This document shows positions 10,781 to 19,883 of a DNA stretch of 64,000 bases, piece by piece. The first letter of the stretch is position 1, and every line of letters starts with the position of its first letter. The DNA comes from Lysobacter sp. (GTDB taxonomy: Bacteria; Pseudomonadota; Gammaproteobacteria; Xanthomonadales; Xanthomonadaceae): the NCBI GenBank assembly GCA_008015835.1, contig SSGH01000013.1, forward strand, positions 248,001 through 312,000, given 5' to 3'. A program made the position numbers and the translations under genes. The notes under the pieces were generated by a model. The model was not told where the DNA came from. It made no database searches and saw only the letters and a program-made list of their open reading frames with translations.

Positions 10781-11023
10781 GCGCGAATTATAAAGTGGAT
10801 CGCCCGGTTTCTGACGCGATCCCCGGGCGCGATTCGGGCGCAATCGCGGTCCGGCATGAGCGGCCGCGCGCGTTGGGCGCTGCGGGCGCAGGCAAAACCG
10901 ATACCGCGACGCTGCGACATGCGCGCGGCGCGCGCGATTCCATCGCCGAGCCTTCGGTGGCCTCCCCTCGCCGCCGCTGGCCGTGCGGCGGCGAGAGGAT
11001 CGACGGACGGCACGATTCGCGAT

Positions 11024-11422
11024 TCAGTTCCACGTGCCGTTGACTTTGAGGCAGCCCAAGGTGCCGAACTGCGTGCAGACGTGGCGCAGACGCGTGGCGG
11101 TCTCGCCGCTCCAGCAGATCGCGGTCAAGCTCACGAAGCGATCCTGCGCGTTCGGGAACGTGTGCGAGACGACCGGGTTGCCGGTGAGCAAGGTGCTGCC
11201 GTCGTCGAAGTCCCACTGATACTTCCAGACGAACGAGCCGGGGCAACGCGTCGGATTGGACGCGGGTCGATTAGCGTCGAAGTTGCACGAGAACTGGGTG
11301 TGCGCCGCATTCCAGGCGCAAAGGCCTTGGAAGTCGGCGCTGGCGGCGGCGTGCGCATTCGGGCTGTGGCCGAGGGCGAGCGCGCCCGTCAAGACGAGCG
11401 CGGAGAGAACGGAGGTTTTCAT
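11024..11422 (-). CDS. Small secreted protein with a PKD-like domain
   Basis: 132 residues from an ATG with AGGAG 8 bases upstream. Signal peptide: MKTS, a hydrophobic stretch, then cleavage after AHA. The mature part carries WKYQWDFDDGSTLL and VVSHTFPNAQD, matching the WDFGDG...HTF pattern of a PKD (Ig-like) fold. Cys residues are spaced for disulfides. PKD folds are found on secreted enzymes and surface proteins; alone it may be an adhesion or binding domain. Partner unknown. Confidence 0.7.
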   Translation of the reverse strand: MKTSVLSALVLTGALALGHSPNAHAAASADFQGLCAWNAAHTQFSCNFDANRPASNPTRCPGSFVWKYQWDFDDGSTLLTGNPVVSHTFPNAQDRFVSLTAICWSGETATRLRHVCTQFGTLGCLKVNGTWN

Positions 11423-11911
11423 ATCGAGGACTCCTGAGGTCGATGACGCCGAAACGATGGAGGGATGTATGGCGGGATGGCGCGCATCGCGAATCGCGCG
11501 ATGCGATGCGAACATCGCAAGTCGTCGCTGCGATCGACAGGGAATTTCGGCATCGCGACAAGCGCCGCATACGCAGCGCGCGCGAACGGCATCGCACCCT
11601 TTCGTATGCGCCGATTCGCGCCGAAAAGCGCACGGGTTCCGCCGCGAATACGCATAGTCGCGATGCGCGTTCGCGGCGCGCAAACAGCGATTGCGCGGAA
11701 TCGGCGAGACTTCGTCACGATTTCGCCGCTCGTTTGCGAGGCTTCGCGACGACGTTCGACCTCCTCATGGGGTCGAATCGCGGGTCGGCGCGCAGGCTCG
11801 AGGTGAATCCGTCGCCGCCGCACGCACGCCGCGCGGCATCTTCGGCATCGATTGGACGCCGCCCACCCGCTCGCCCCACAATGGCGGCTCGTCCAATCCG
11901 TGGGGTCCGCT
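11423..11911. other. Intergenic region, no gene supported
   Basis: About 490 bases between divergent genes. Long open frames cross it, but their translations are Arg/Ala-rich without a domain. I see no hairpin terminator or repeat. Confidence 0.5.
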
Positions 11912-12412
11912 ATGCCTTATCCGTCGAATCGGGGTCTTTGGGTCTGCGCCGCGTTTTCGCTGCTGACGCTCGCAACGGCGTTTTCCGCCGCCGCGCAGGA
12001 TGGCGGCGATGCGTCCGTGAAATCCAGGCTGGAAGCCCGCGGTATCAAGTACACCGTCGACGGGGATGGCGATTTCAAGGTCACGTACTCCTACGACAAG
12101 GAAAATCGCACGCAATTGGTGTTCGTCTCGGGCAAGACCGAGTCCGTCGGCGGTTTCAAGATCCGAGAGGTGTTCTCGCCCGCCGCGCGCGTCGAAAAAG
12201 ACGGCATCAACGGCGCCAAAGCGCTGGAACTGCTGGGCGAAAGCCGCCGCAACAAAGTGGGCAGTTGGGAACTGCAGGGCGACGTGCTGTATTTCGTGAT
12301 CAAACTGCCCGACAGCATGGACGGCGCCCAGTTGGAATCGGCCATGGATATCGCCGCGCAAACCGCGGACGACATGGAACTGGACATCAGCGGCGATCGC
12401 GACGACTTGTAA
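11912..12412 (+). CDS. Exported YbjN-like protein
   Basis: 166 residues from an ATG at 11912, with a signal peptide ending near FSAAAQD. The mature part (VKSRLEARGIKYTVDGDGDF and onward, with a long acidic helix at the C-terminus) resembles the YbjN sensory-transduction-regulator fold. YbjN-like domains usually act as binding or chaperone modules; the role of exported versions is unknown. An upstream in-frame ATG (11852) would place the signal peptide internally, so I reject it. Confidence 0.65.
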   Translation: MPYPSNRGLWVCAAFSLLTLATAFSAAAQDGGDASVKSRLEARGIKYTVDGDGDFKVTYSYDKENRTQLVFVSGKTESVGGFKIREVFSPAARVEKDGINGAKALELLGESRRNKVGSWELQGDVLYFVIKLPDSMDGAQLESAMDIAAQTADDMELDISGDRDDL

Positions 12413-12458
12413 GCCCGCCCCGCCGCCCCAACTCCTGACGGGCGGCGATGTTGTCGGC

Positions 12459-12480
12459 CGGAGACCGCGAACGGTCTCCG
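12459..12480 (+). terminator. Hairpin after the YbjN-like gene
   Basis: A perfect 9-bp stem (CGGAGACCG with CGGTCTCCG) has a CGAA tetraloop 47 bases after the stop. It lacks a T-run, so it may be a 3'-end stabiliser or a weak terminator. Confidence 0.5.
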
Positions 12481-12613
12481 CGCCCGCTTCCGCCGAATTG
12501 GCGCTTCATTAGGCGTTCAACGGATATGTCCTCGGCGCGTCCCCGAGCCGTTTCGACGACGCACCGAGGTTTTACGGCATGCCCGCGCATGCCCCCAGCG
12601 TGAGGCCGACCCT

Positions 12614-13093
12614 GTGAGCTATCGCGAAGGCCGTTTTTGGCAACCCGATGTGACCGTGGCCACGGTGGTGGTCCGCGACGGCCGCGTGCTCTGCGTGGAG
12701 GAGCGTGTCGATGGCCGCTTGGTCCTGAACCAACCCGCAGGACATTTGGAGCCCGACGAAAGCCTGATCGACGCCGCGATCCGCGAAACCCGGGAAGAAA
12801 CCGGCTGGGACGTCCGCCCGACCGCGTTCATCGGCGCCTATCAGTGGAAGGCCCCGCTGCGGCCGGACGGCGCCGGCGGCCGGCACTACCTCCGCTTCGC
12901 CTTCGCCGCCGAGCCGGAGCGGCACGACCCCGACCGCCGTCTCGACGAGGGCATCGTGCGCGCGGTGTGGATGACGCCGGAAGAACTCTCGGACGCGCGC
13001 GAACGCCACCGTAGCCCGCTGGTGTGGCGGGCGGTCGCCGATCATTTGGCCGGCCGTCGTTCGCCGCTGTCGCTGCTGCAGCATCTGTCGTAA
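12614..13093 (+). CDS. nudJ: Nudix hydrolase NudJ
   Basis: 159 residues from a GTG. NudJ hydrolyses nucleoside tri- and diphosphates and HMP-PP. The Nudix box ([20 protein letters not shown] and the following TGW) fits GX5EX7REUXEEXGU exactly. [13 protein letters not shown] and the C-terminal RSPLV resemble E. coli NudJ, which is also encoded directly before mnmA. A longer upstream start is possible, but the fold begins at once. Confidence 0.9.
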   Translation: MSYREGRFWQPDVTVATVVVRDGRVLCVEERVDGRLVLNQPAGHLEPDESLIDAAIRETREETGWDVRPTAFIGAYQWKAPLRPDGAGGRHYLRFAFAAEPERHDPDRRLDEGIVRAVWMTPEELSDARERHRSPLVWRAVADHLAGRRSPLSLLQHLS

Positions 13094-13170
13094 GGCCGGA
13101 AGCGCACGATGCGAGCCATCGCGACCACGAACGCACCACGCCGGACCGCGCGGCCGAGGAGAGCCGCCGG

Positions 13171-14397
13171 ATGAGCGCGCCTCGCATCGTCGTGGGCATG
13201 TCCGGCGGGGTGGATTCGTCGGTGGCCGCGCTGTTGCTGCGCGACCGGGCGCTCGCCGATCCGAGCCAGAGCGTCGCCGGCTTGTTCATGCGCAACTGGG
13301 CCGACGACGGCAGCGGCGATTGCCGCGCCGAAGACGATCGTCGCGACGCGGTGGCGGTGAGCGGCCGTTTGGGTCTGCCGATCCACTTCCGCGATTTCTC
13401 GAACGAGTACTGGGCCGGCGTGTTCGAGCATTTCCTGGCCGAATACGCCGCCGGCCGCACGCCGAACCCGGACGTGCTGTGCAACCGCGAAATCAAGTTC
13501 AAGCATTTTCTCGACGCCGCGCACGCGCTCGGCGCGGAACGCATCGCGACCGGGCATTACGCCCGCGTGCGCTGCGCGGACGGCGAATGGCAACTGCTGC
13601 GCGCGGTCGACCGCAGCAAGGACCAAAGCTATTTCCTGCATCAATTGGGCCAAGCGCAACTGGCCGCGACCCTGTTCCCGCTCGGCGATCTGCATAAACC
13701 CGATGTGCGCCGAATGGCGGCGGACGCGGGCCTGCCGACCGCGGCGAAAAAAGACTCCACCGGCATTTGTTTCATCGGCGAGCGCGATTTCCGCGACTTC
13801 CTCGCGCAGTATCTGCCGGCCAAACCCGGCGACATTCTGACCCCGGACGGCCGTCGCATCGGCACGCATCCCGGCGTGTTCTATTTCACCTTGGGCCAGC
13901 GCGAAGGCCTGCAGATCGGCGGCGTGCGCGGCTATCCGGCGGCGCCGTGGTTCGTGGTGGGCAAGGACGTGCCGCGCAATCGCTTGATCGTGGATCAGGG
14001 CGAGTCGCCCCTGCTGCTGTCGCAGCGGCTGCGCACCGAAACCGCGCACTGGATCGCCGGTTCGCCGCCGGCCCGGCGCTTCGTTTGCACCGCGCAAACG
14101 CGGTATCGCCAAGCCGACGAAGTCTGCGAAGTGACCGTGCGCGAGGACGGCGCGCTCGACGTGCGCTTCGAGCGCCCGCAGCGCGCGGTGACGCCCGGAC
14201 AATCCTTGGTGCTGTATCGCGACGCGCTGTGCCTCGGCGGCGCGGTCATCGCCGCGACCGACGCGGCGTTCGACCCCAACCGCGCCGCGCTCGACGACGG
14301 GAAAGCCGATTCGCCTGCGGTAGAGGCCGCCGCAGACCCCGACTCTTCCGTCGATCCCCTTCAAAACCCGACGTTTTCGAGAATTTCCGCACGATGA
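13171..14397 (+). CDS. mnmA: tRNA-specific 2-thiouridylase MnmA
   Basis: 408 residues. MnmA puts sulfur on U34 of tRNA for Lys, Glu and Gln. The P-loop is [17 protein letters not shown]. The first catalytic Cys lies in [15 protein letters not shown] and the second in [16 protein letters not shown]. The C-terminal domain is followed by a weakly conserved acidic tail. I start at the ATG at 13171, just before the P-loop motif. The stop overlaps the hflD start by ATGA. Confidence 0.96.
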   Translation: MSAPRIVVGMSGGVDSSVAALLLRDRALADPSQSVAGLFMRNWADDGSGDCRAEDDRRDAVAVSGRLGLPIHFRDFSNEYWAGVFEHFLAEYAAGRTPNPDVLCNREIKFKHFLDAAHALGAERIATGHYARVRCADGEWQLLRAVDRSKDQSYFLHQLGQAQLAATLFPLGDLHKPDVRRMAADAGLPTAAKKDSTGICFIGERDFRDFLAQYLPAKPGDILTPDGRRIGTHPGVFYFTLGQREGLQIGGVRGYPAAPWFVVGKDVPRNRLIVDQGESPLLLSQRLRTETAHWIAGSPPARRFVCTAQTRYRQADEVCEVTVREDGALDVRFERPQRAVTPGQSLVLYRDALCLGGAVIAATDAAFDPNRAALDDGKADSPAVEAAADPDSSVDPLQNPTFSRISAR

Positions 14398-15005
14398 GTA
14401 TCGACGTTCACTCCCGCGTTCTCGCGCTCGGCGGCGTGCTGCAGGCGTTGAAAGTGGTGCGGCAGATCGCCGAGACCGGCCACGCCGACGCCGCGTTGGA
14501 GCTGTGCGCGCTGGACAGCGTGTTCCGATTGGATGCGCCCAACACAGACGCGGTCTACGGCGGCGCGGCGCGCGTGCGTACTGGCGTGACGCTGTTGCGC
14601 GACTATTTGGCGAACGACAACAGCGACCCGGCGTTGCCGAAACTCGGCATGGCCGTGCTGCAGATCGAGCGCCGCTTCGTCGCCGACCGCGAGATGTCGG
14701 AACGGGTCCGCCGCGAGATTTCGGCGATAGCCGACAAAGCCGAACGCCAAGGCAGCGCGCATCCCGACACGATCGCGCAGCTCGGCAAACTCTACGCCGA
14801 CACCATCAGCCAATTGCGGCCGAAGGTGATCGTGCAAGGCAATCCGCACTACCTGCAGCAGGCCGACATCGTCGCCGAGATCCGCGCGCTGCTGCTGGCG
14901 GCGGTGCGCTCGGCCGTGCTGTGGCGGCAGATGGGCGGCACGCCCTGGGATTTCGCGTTCGGCCGACGCGCGATGATGCGCGCCATCGAGGTCGAACTGA
15001 GCTGA
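14394..15005 (+). CDS. hflD: High-frequency lysogenization protein HflD homologue
   Basis: 203 residues, all-helical, membrane-peripheral. Typical motifs are [20 protein letters not shown] at the N-terminus, GNPHYLQQ and a final arginine-rich helix ([14 protein letters not shown]). In E. coli HflD modulates lambda cII; its cellular role is unclear. It follows mnmA as in E. coli, with a 4-base overlap. Confidence 0.93.
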   Translation: MSIDVHSRVLALGGVLQALKVVRQIAETGHADAALELCALDSVFRLDAPNTDAVYGGAARVRTGVTLLRDYLANDNSDPALPKLGMAVLQIERRFVADREMSERVRREISAIADKAERQGSAHPDTIAQLGKLYADTISQLRPKVIVQGNPHYLQQADIVAEIRALLLAAVRSAVLWRQMGGTPWDFAFGRRAMMRAIEVELS

Positions 15006-15255
15006 GCGAAGACGGCACGGGCGCGTCGGCCAAGCGCAGCCGCTTACAGACCGATCCGATACCGCTCCGCACGCGATGGCGGGCGCCGCGCGTGCGAACA
15101 TCGCGTCGACGTTTCGCCCATCGACGCCTCGGCCGAGGTGACCGAGATGCGCCGACGACCGCGTTATTGCAGACGAGCCGCGCTTGCATAACCATGGGCC
15201 GCGCATTCGCGCATCGGGTTCCTCAGCCACGTTCCGCGCCGCACAGGAGTCGCTC

Positions 15256-16623
15256 ATGCCATCGAAGGTCCCCGCCGGCCCGTTCGCGATCCGCACCACC
15301 GCCGAAGGCGCGGAATTCCCTCTGTACATCCTGCCCTTCGACAAAAACGGCGTCTGCGAAGCGCCGGAAACCCGACAGCATCTGCTCGACCGCATCGCCG
15401 ATCGCAGCGACATCTTCGTCTTCTGCCACGGCTGGAATAACGATTGGGAAGCCGCGAAGGAACGCTACAACACATTCATCGAAGGCGTCGTCGGCCAACG
15501 GAAGATCCATGGGCCGGCCGCGCCGCCAAACTATCGGCCGCTGCTGGTCGGACTGTTCTGGCCCAGCCAAGCGCTGGAATGGTTCGAGAGCGAAACCGGA
15601 CCAGCGATGGCGAGCGCGACCGGCGATGCCACCGCCGAAGCGACGCTGCGGGACGAGATCGCCGCTGCCTTGCCGCAAGAACGCCGCGCGCGCTTCCTGG
15701 AGCTGATGGCCGCGACCGCGCTGGACGAGCCGCTATCGCGCGAATTGGCGGGCCTGTTGGCGTCGACGCTCTCGCCCGACGACGACGAAGGCACGGCGCG
15801 CAGCGCGCCGTCGGCCGAGGATCTGATCGCCGCGGCGAATGCGCTGCAGCCCGCACCGCCGCCCGATTTCGATGACATCGGTTCGGCGATTCCTGGCGAC
15901 GCGCCTCTTGGCGACGCACCCGTCGGCGGCGCACCCGCTGCGGGCGACACACCGGCTGCGGCCGGGCTCGGCGACGCCTTGAAATGGCTCGATCCGCGTC
16001 ATCTGGTCAAACCCTTCACGGTCTGGCAAATGAAAGATCGCGCGGGCGTCGTCGGCGGCCGCGGCGTGCGCGACTTGTTGGACGCGCTGCTGCGCGGCAG
16101 TCAAGCGCGGATTCACCTGCTGGGGCATTCCTTCGGCTGCAAGGTCGTGATGACGGCGACCGCCGCGCTGACCGAACCGCCGCCGCGCGAACTGCACTCC
16201 GCCGTGCTGCTGCAGCCGGCCGTGTCGCAGTACGCGTTCGCGCCTAAAGTGCCCGAAACCGGCCTGCCCGGCGGGTTCTACAAGACCCTGGCGCGGATCG
16301 AACGGCCGGTGCTGGCGACCTTCAGCGCGCACGATTTGGCGCTGACCAAAACCTTCCATTGGGCTCTGCGGCGCGCGCACGACCTCGGCGAACAGCCGCT
16401 GCCCGCGGGCGAATCGCCCAGCCCCTACGCCGCGTTGGGCGGTTTCGGACCGAAGGCCTCGAACGAAACCATCGTCTTCATCCACGACCCCGGCGAAACC
16501 TACGACTTCGGCCCGGGCGGCCGGATCGTCGGCATTCGCGGCACGCGCACGATCGACGGCCACGGCGGCATCAACAATCCGTCGACGTGGTGGCTGGCGT
16601 CGAACGCGGCGCTCGCTCAGTAA
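15256..16623 (+). CDS. Alpha/beta hydrolase of a CHAT-protease cluster
   Basis: 455 residues, no signal peptide, starting at an ATG 7 bases after AGGAGT. An alpha/beta hydrolase fold is shown by the oxyanion-type FVFCHGW (55-60), the nucleophile elbow LLGHSFGC with Ser292, a later FSAHD acid candidate and a C-terminal DGHGGINN with the likely catalytic His. A low-complexity Ala/Pro/Asp linker (about 175-240) interrupts the fold. Substrate unknown. It is the first gene of a four-gene unit with three caspase-like proteins and lies only 15 bases before the next start, so it may be an effector or the partner cleaved by them. Confidence 0.75.
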   Translation: MPSKVPAGPFAIRTTAEGAEFPLYILPFDKNGVCEAPETRQHLLDRIADRSDIFVFCHGWNNDWEAAKERYNTFIEGVVGQRKIHGPAAPPNYRPLLVGLFWPSQALEWFESETGPAMASATGDATAEATLRDEIAAALPQERRARFLELMAATALDEPLSRELAGLLASTLSPDDDEGTARSAPSAEDLIAAANALQPAPPPDFDDIGSAIPGDAPLGDAPVGGAPAAGDTPAAAGLGDALKWLDPRHLVKPFTVWQMKDRAGVVGGRGVRDLLDALLRGSQARIHLLGHSFGCKVVMTATAALTEPPPRELHSAVLLQPAVSQYAFAPKVPETGLPGGFYKTLARIERPVLATFSAHDLALTKTFHWALRRAHDLGEQPLPAGESPSPYAALGGFGPKASNETIVFIHDPGETYDFGPGGRIVGIRGTRTIDGHGGINNPSTWWLASNAALAQ

Positions 16624-16638
16624 CCGGCCCGCATCGCC

Positions 16639-18474
16639 ATGGCCGAAAAGCTCAAGCGCGAAAACGACATCCTGACGCTCAAGATCGAGCTGTCGCCGCC
16701 GGAACGCGTGCGCTGCATCTTGCAATCCCTCGACGGCAGCCGATTGCGGAGCGACGCGCTGTGGGAAGGCGCCGCGGCGGCATTCGGCGTCGCGCCGTCC
16801 GGCGGTCGCCCCGGCGCATGGCTGCGCGACGCGCGGTTCCAGCTACCGGCGGCCTTGCCCGATGCCCTGAAACGCGGCGTCGCCGATTGGCGATCGGCCG
16901 ACCCCGGGCGCGAAGCCGCGCTGTGGGTGCATCTGGCGAAACCCTACGGCGCGCTGCGCTACGTGCCCTGGGAGCGCTTGCTGGTCGACGCCGTGGACAT
17001 GCCGGTGCTGATGCTGCCGGATTTCATTTTTCCGCCGCCGCTGGAAAGCACCTCCACGCTGGATGTCGCGCTGTGCGCCAGCGCGCCGCTCAACTGCGAG
17101 CATCACTGCGTCGCGATGGGTCTGCACGACGCGATCGACGCGATCCTGCACGGCAGCGATCGACCGGTGCGCGTGCACGTGTTCGCCGATCAAGCCATGC
17201 ACGATGCGCTGCGCGACGGCGGCTTGCCGCCCGAGGTGAAACTGCACGATCCGCAGGCGGCCGCGCCGTACGTCGTCGACGACCCGTCGTCGCGTTTGCT
17301 CGATCAAGCCGGTCTGCTGCGTTCGCCCTGGCTGCTGTGGATGCGCGAAGCGCTGAAAGACTTCAGCACCGACGCGGTGCATTTCGTGTGCCACGGCCAT
17401 TTGTCGGGGAATTACGGCGCGATGCTGTTCGCGCAATCGCCGCTAGGGCGCACCGATCAATTTCTCGCCGGGCCGGTCGGCTGCGCCGAACTCAGCGGAT
17501 TCCTCACCCAAGTCGGCGCTTGGTCCACGGCGTTTTCCGCGCCCGCCGACAATCATAGTTCGGCGGGGTTGCGCGCGCTGGCGGACGAAATCGCGCAAAC
17601 ACTGCCCGGCCCGATGCTGCTGTTCGACCCGCGCGAAGGCGATGTCGGCGATCTCATCGCCGGCTATCGGTTCGTGCACTCGCCGAGCCCGCAATCGCCG
17701 CCCCGCTCGCGCGGGCTGTTTTTGTATTGCCAGCCCTATTTGCTCTCGGAAGAGCGCAATCGCGACGAACCCGCCGAGCTCGCTCAGCACTTGTTCCAAC
17801 GCGCCGAACTGCAAGCGCGCAACGCGCCGCAGGCCGCCTCGGCGCATCGCGCGTTCCAGGAATACGTCGGCGAATCGTCCAAGAGCGTTCGGCCGATGGG
17901 AAATTCGAATACTCGGGGCAAAAGCATTTCGGCGGTGACGGCCGCGACCGAGCGGCTCGCCGAACAGGTGCAGGTGCAGTATCAACAGGTGCTGCGCGAC
18001 CAAGTGATTCCCGAAGCCATCGCGCAAAGCGAGATGTCGGTGGCGATGGACACGATCGACCTGTTGCGTAAAGCCGTGGGCCAGATCGAATCGCGGCGCT
18101 TGATCGGCGAAATCGATACGCGCTTGGAGGAAATGGAGCGCGAATGCGAGCCGCCCGCGCCCGCCGCCGCGCCGCCGCAGGCCAAGGATGTCGTCGAGGC
18201 CAACGGCATCGACGAAACCGAAAGCGCTGGCGGAACCGAAGGCGCCGGGCAAACCGAAATGGTCGGTGAAAAAACCATGCCCGAAGGTTTACGCCTGCAG
18301 GCCGAGCACATGGCGCAGATTCGTGAGGCCACCGCCGATCTCGCGCAATTGTCGCTGGACGAGAACTTCGATCTCGAAGCGCTCAGCGGGCGCCTGCGCC
18401 GGGCGGAGGAAGTCGCCGAACGCTACGAACGTCAGTGCCTGCGCGACGGCGAAAGCGAGGCGATGGGCAAATGA
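16639..18474 (+). CDS. CHAT-like protein lacking the catalytic Cys, with coiled-coil tail
   Basis: 611 residues. Residues 90-350 follow the CHAT (caspase-like) layout: WVHLAKPYGALRYVPWERLL, then DAVHFVCHGHLSG with the His motif (His252). About 50-60 residues later, where active CHAT proteins have 'LN.C.SG', this protein reads AFSAPADNHSSAGL with no Cys, so it is probably inactive. Residues 430-605 are helical, Glu/Gln-rich and probably coiled coil, broken by an acidic Ala/Pro linker. This suggests a scaffold or regulator. The stop overlaps the next start by ATGA. Confidence 0.72.
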   Translation: MAEKLKRENDILTLKIELSPPERVRCILQSLDGSRLRSDALWEGAAAAFGVAPSGGRPGAWLRDARFQLPAALPDALKRGVADWRSADPGREAALWVHLAKPYGALRYVPWERLLVDAVDMPVLMLPDFIFPPPLESTSTLDVALCASAPLNCEHHCVAMGLHDAIDAILHGSDRPVRVHVFADQAMHDALRDGGLPPEVKLHDPQAAAPYVVDDPSSRLLDQAGLLRSPWLLWMREALKDFSTDAVHFVCHGHLSGNYGAMLFAQSPLGRTDQFLAGPVGCAELSGFLTQVGAWSTAFSAPADNHSSAGLRALADEIAQTLPGPMLLFDPREGDVGDLIAGYRFVHSPSPQSPPRSRGLFLYCQPYLLSEERNRDEPAELAQHLFQRAELQARNAPQAASAHRAFQEYVGESSKSVRPMGNSNTRGKSISAVTAATERLAEQVQVQYQQVLRDQVIPEAIAQSEMSVAMDTIDLLRKAVGQIESRRLIGEIDTRLEEMERECEPPAPAAAPPQAKDVVEANGIDETESAGGTEGAGQTEMVGEKTMPEGLRLQAEHMAQIREATADLAQLSLDENFDLEALSGRLRRAEEVAERYERQCLRDGESEAMGK

Positions 18475-19883
18475 GCGAACGCACGATTCTCGCCGTCGAC
18501 ACGCTGGGCGAGCGCTTCGTCGCGCGGATCGTTCGCGCGCCTTTCCCGGTCGACGATCAAGGCATCGCCTTGCTCGATCTCGATCCCGACGCCCTGCCCG
18601 ATCTGCAGACCGACGCCGCGGTGCTGGCGCGCGGCAAAATGGTCCGCGACGCGCTGCGCCAGAATCAAGGCATCAGCGGCGTGCTGGATCAGTTGAGCAA
18701 GGCCTTGCCGAACCAAGTACGGCCACTGTTCGTGATGCTGCGGCCCTCCGACGCCGAACGCATCAACTGGGAGATGCTGTGCGACGGGCAAGACGCGTTC
18801 TTCGCGTTGGACGAGCGTTGGCCGATCGCGCGCATCATCGACCCGATCAACGCGCCGCCGCGCCTGCCCTGCGAACTCACCACGCCGGTGCGCGTGATGG
18901 CGGTGATCTCCGCGCTCGGCATCCACGATCAACGCAAGGAATGGGAACAACTGCGCGATGCGGCGAATTACGCGCGCGGGCAAGGCATGAAGGTCAAATT
19001 GAAAGTGCTGATCGGGGATTCGGCGCTGTTCAAAGCGATCGAACAGGAAATCGCGCAGGCTAAAGCCGCCGGCGCGCCGGGCGCGGACGACACCGACGTC
19101 GGCCCGATCGAAACCACGCCGACGCGGCTGACTCAGCGTATCCGCGAATGGGGGCCGAACATCCTGCATGCGTTCTGCCACGGCCGCGCCGACGCCGGCG
19201 GCCAAGCGCTGGAATTCGCCACCGCCAACGATCATCTGCAGTTCGCCGCCAAAGATCCCGACACCACCGCCGGCTCGGTGGTGGTCTCTGCCCAGAGTTT
19301 GGTCACGCTGGGCGCGTCGCTGACGAACCCTTGGCTGATGGTGCTGAACTGCTGTTCCAGCGGCAAAGCCGGGGTCGGTTTGCAGTCGATGGCCAATCAG
19401 ATCGTGTCCCGCGGCTTTCCGGCGGTGGTGGCGATGATGGAGCCGGTCACCGCGAACGACGCCTACGAATTCACCCGCGCGTTCTATCCGCGCGTGTTCG
19501 ACCTGCTCAAAACAGCCAGCGACGCACTCGCGCACAGCGCCAGCGCGCCGCTGGAGTGGACCCCGGCGATGCATCAAGTGCGCTGCGCGATCGCGGAACT
19601 CGACGGCCGCGACGCCGAGAATTCGCCGGAGTGGTCGCTGCCGGTGCTGTATCTGCGCGGCCTGGACGAACAGGTGTTCGTGCGCCCGACCGGACTGTCC
19701 GCCAAGCAGGCGGAGGAATACCGCGTGCGCGTCGAAACCGTTGCCGCTTGGCTGCGCACCGCGGGACAACAACTCACCGAAGCGCAGCGCATCGAAGCGA
19801 TGCAAGCGGCGCTGGCCTCCGTGCCGCCCGCATTTTGGCCTTCCCCGGACGGGAGTTTGAATCGTGTCGACGGACCACCCTGA
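18471..19883 (+). CDS. CHAT-domain protease, catalytic dyad intact
   Basis: 470 residues from the ATG inside the preceding stop. A CHAT caspase-like domain occupies about 85-400: LRPSDAERINWEMLCDG, then NILHAFCHGRADAGG with catalytic His237, and LMVLNCCSSGKAG with catalytic Cys295, followed by GFPAVVAMMEPVT and AYEFTRAFY, the usual CHAT ending. CHAT proteases elsewhere are switched on by partner modules and cut specific proteins. None of the usual fused TPR, NACHT or WD modules is here, so the sensor is probably the neighbouring protein. Its frame overlaps the next gene by 20 bases. Confidence 0.82.
   Translation: MSERTILAVDTLGERFVARIVRAPFPVDDQGIALLDLDPDALPDLQTDAAVLARGKMVRDALRQNQGISGVLDQLSKALPNQVRPLFVMLRPSDAERINWEMLCDGQDAFFALDERWPIARIIDPINAPPRLPCELTTPVRVMAVISALGIHDQRKEWEQLRDAANYARGQGMKVKLKVLIGDSALFKAIEQEIAQAKAAGAPGADDTDVGPIETTPTRLTQRIREWGPNILHAFCHGRADAGGQALEFATANDHLQFAAKDPDTTAGSVVVSAQSLVTLGASLTNPWLMVLNCCSSGKAGVGLQSMANQIVSRGFPAVVAMMEPVTANDAYEFTRAFYPRVFDLLKTASDALAHSASAPLEWTPAMHQVRCAIAELDGRDAENSPEWSLPVLYLRGLDEQVFVRPTGLSAKQAEEYRVRVETVAAWLRTAGQQLTEAQRIEAMQAALASVPPAFWPSPDGSLNRVDGPP

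Noticed and set aside
11443-12438. Long open frame overlapping the YbjN-like gene
   Set aside because: Arg/Ala-rich translation without a domain; the real gene (11912-12412) is in another frame with a signal peptide and a recognisable fold.
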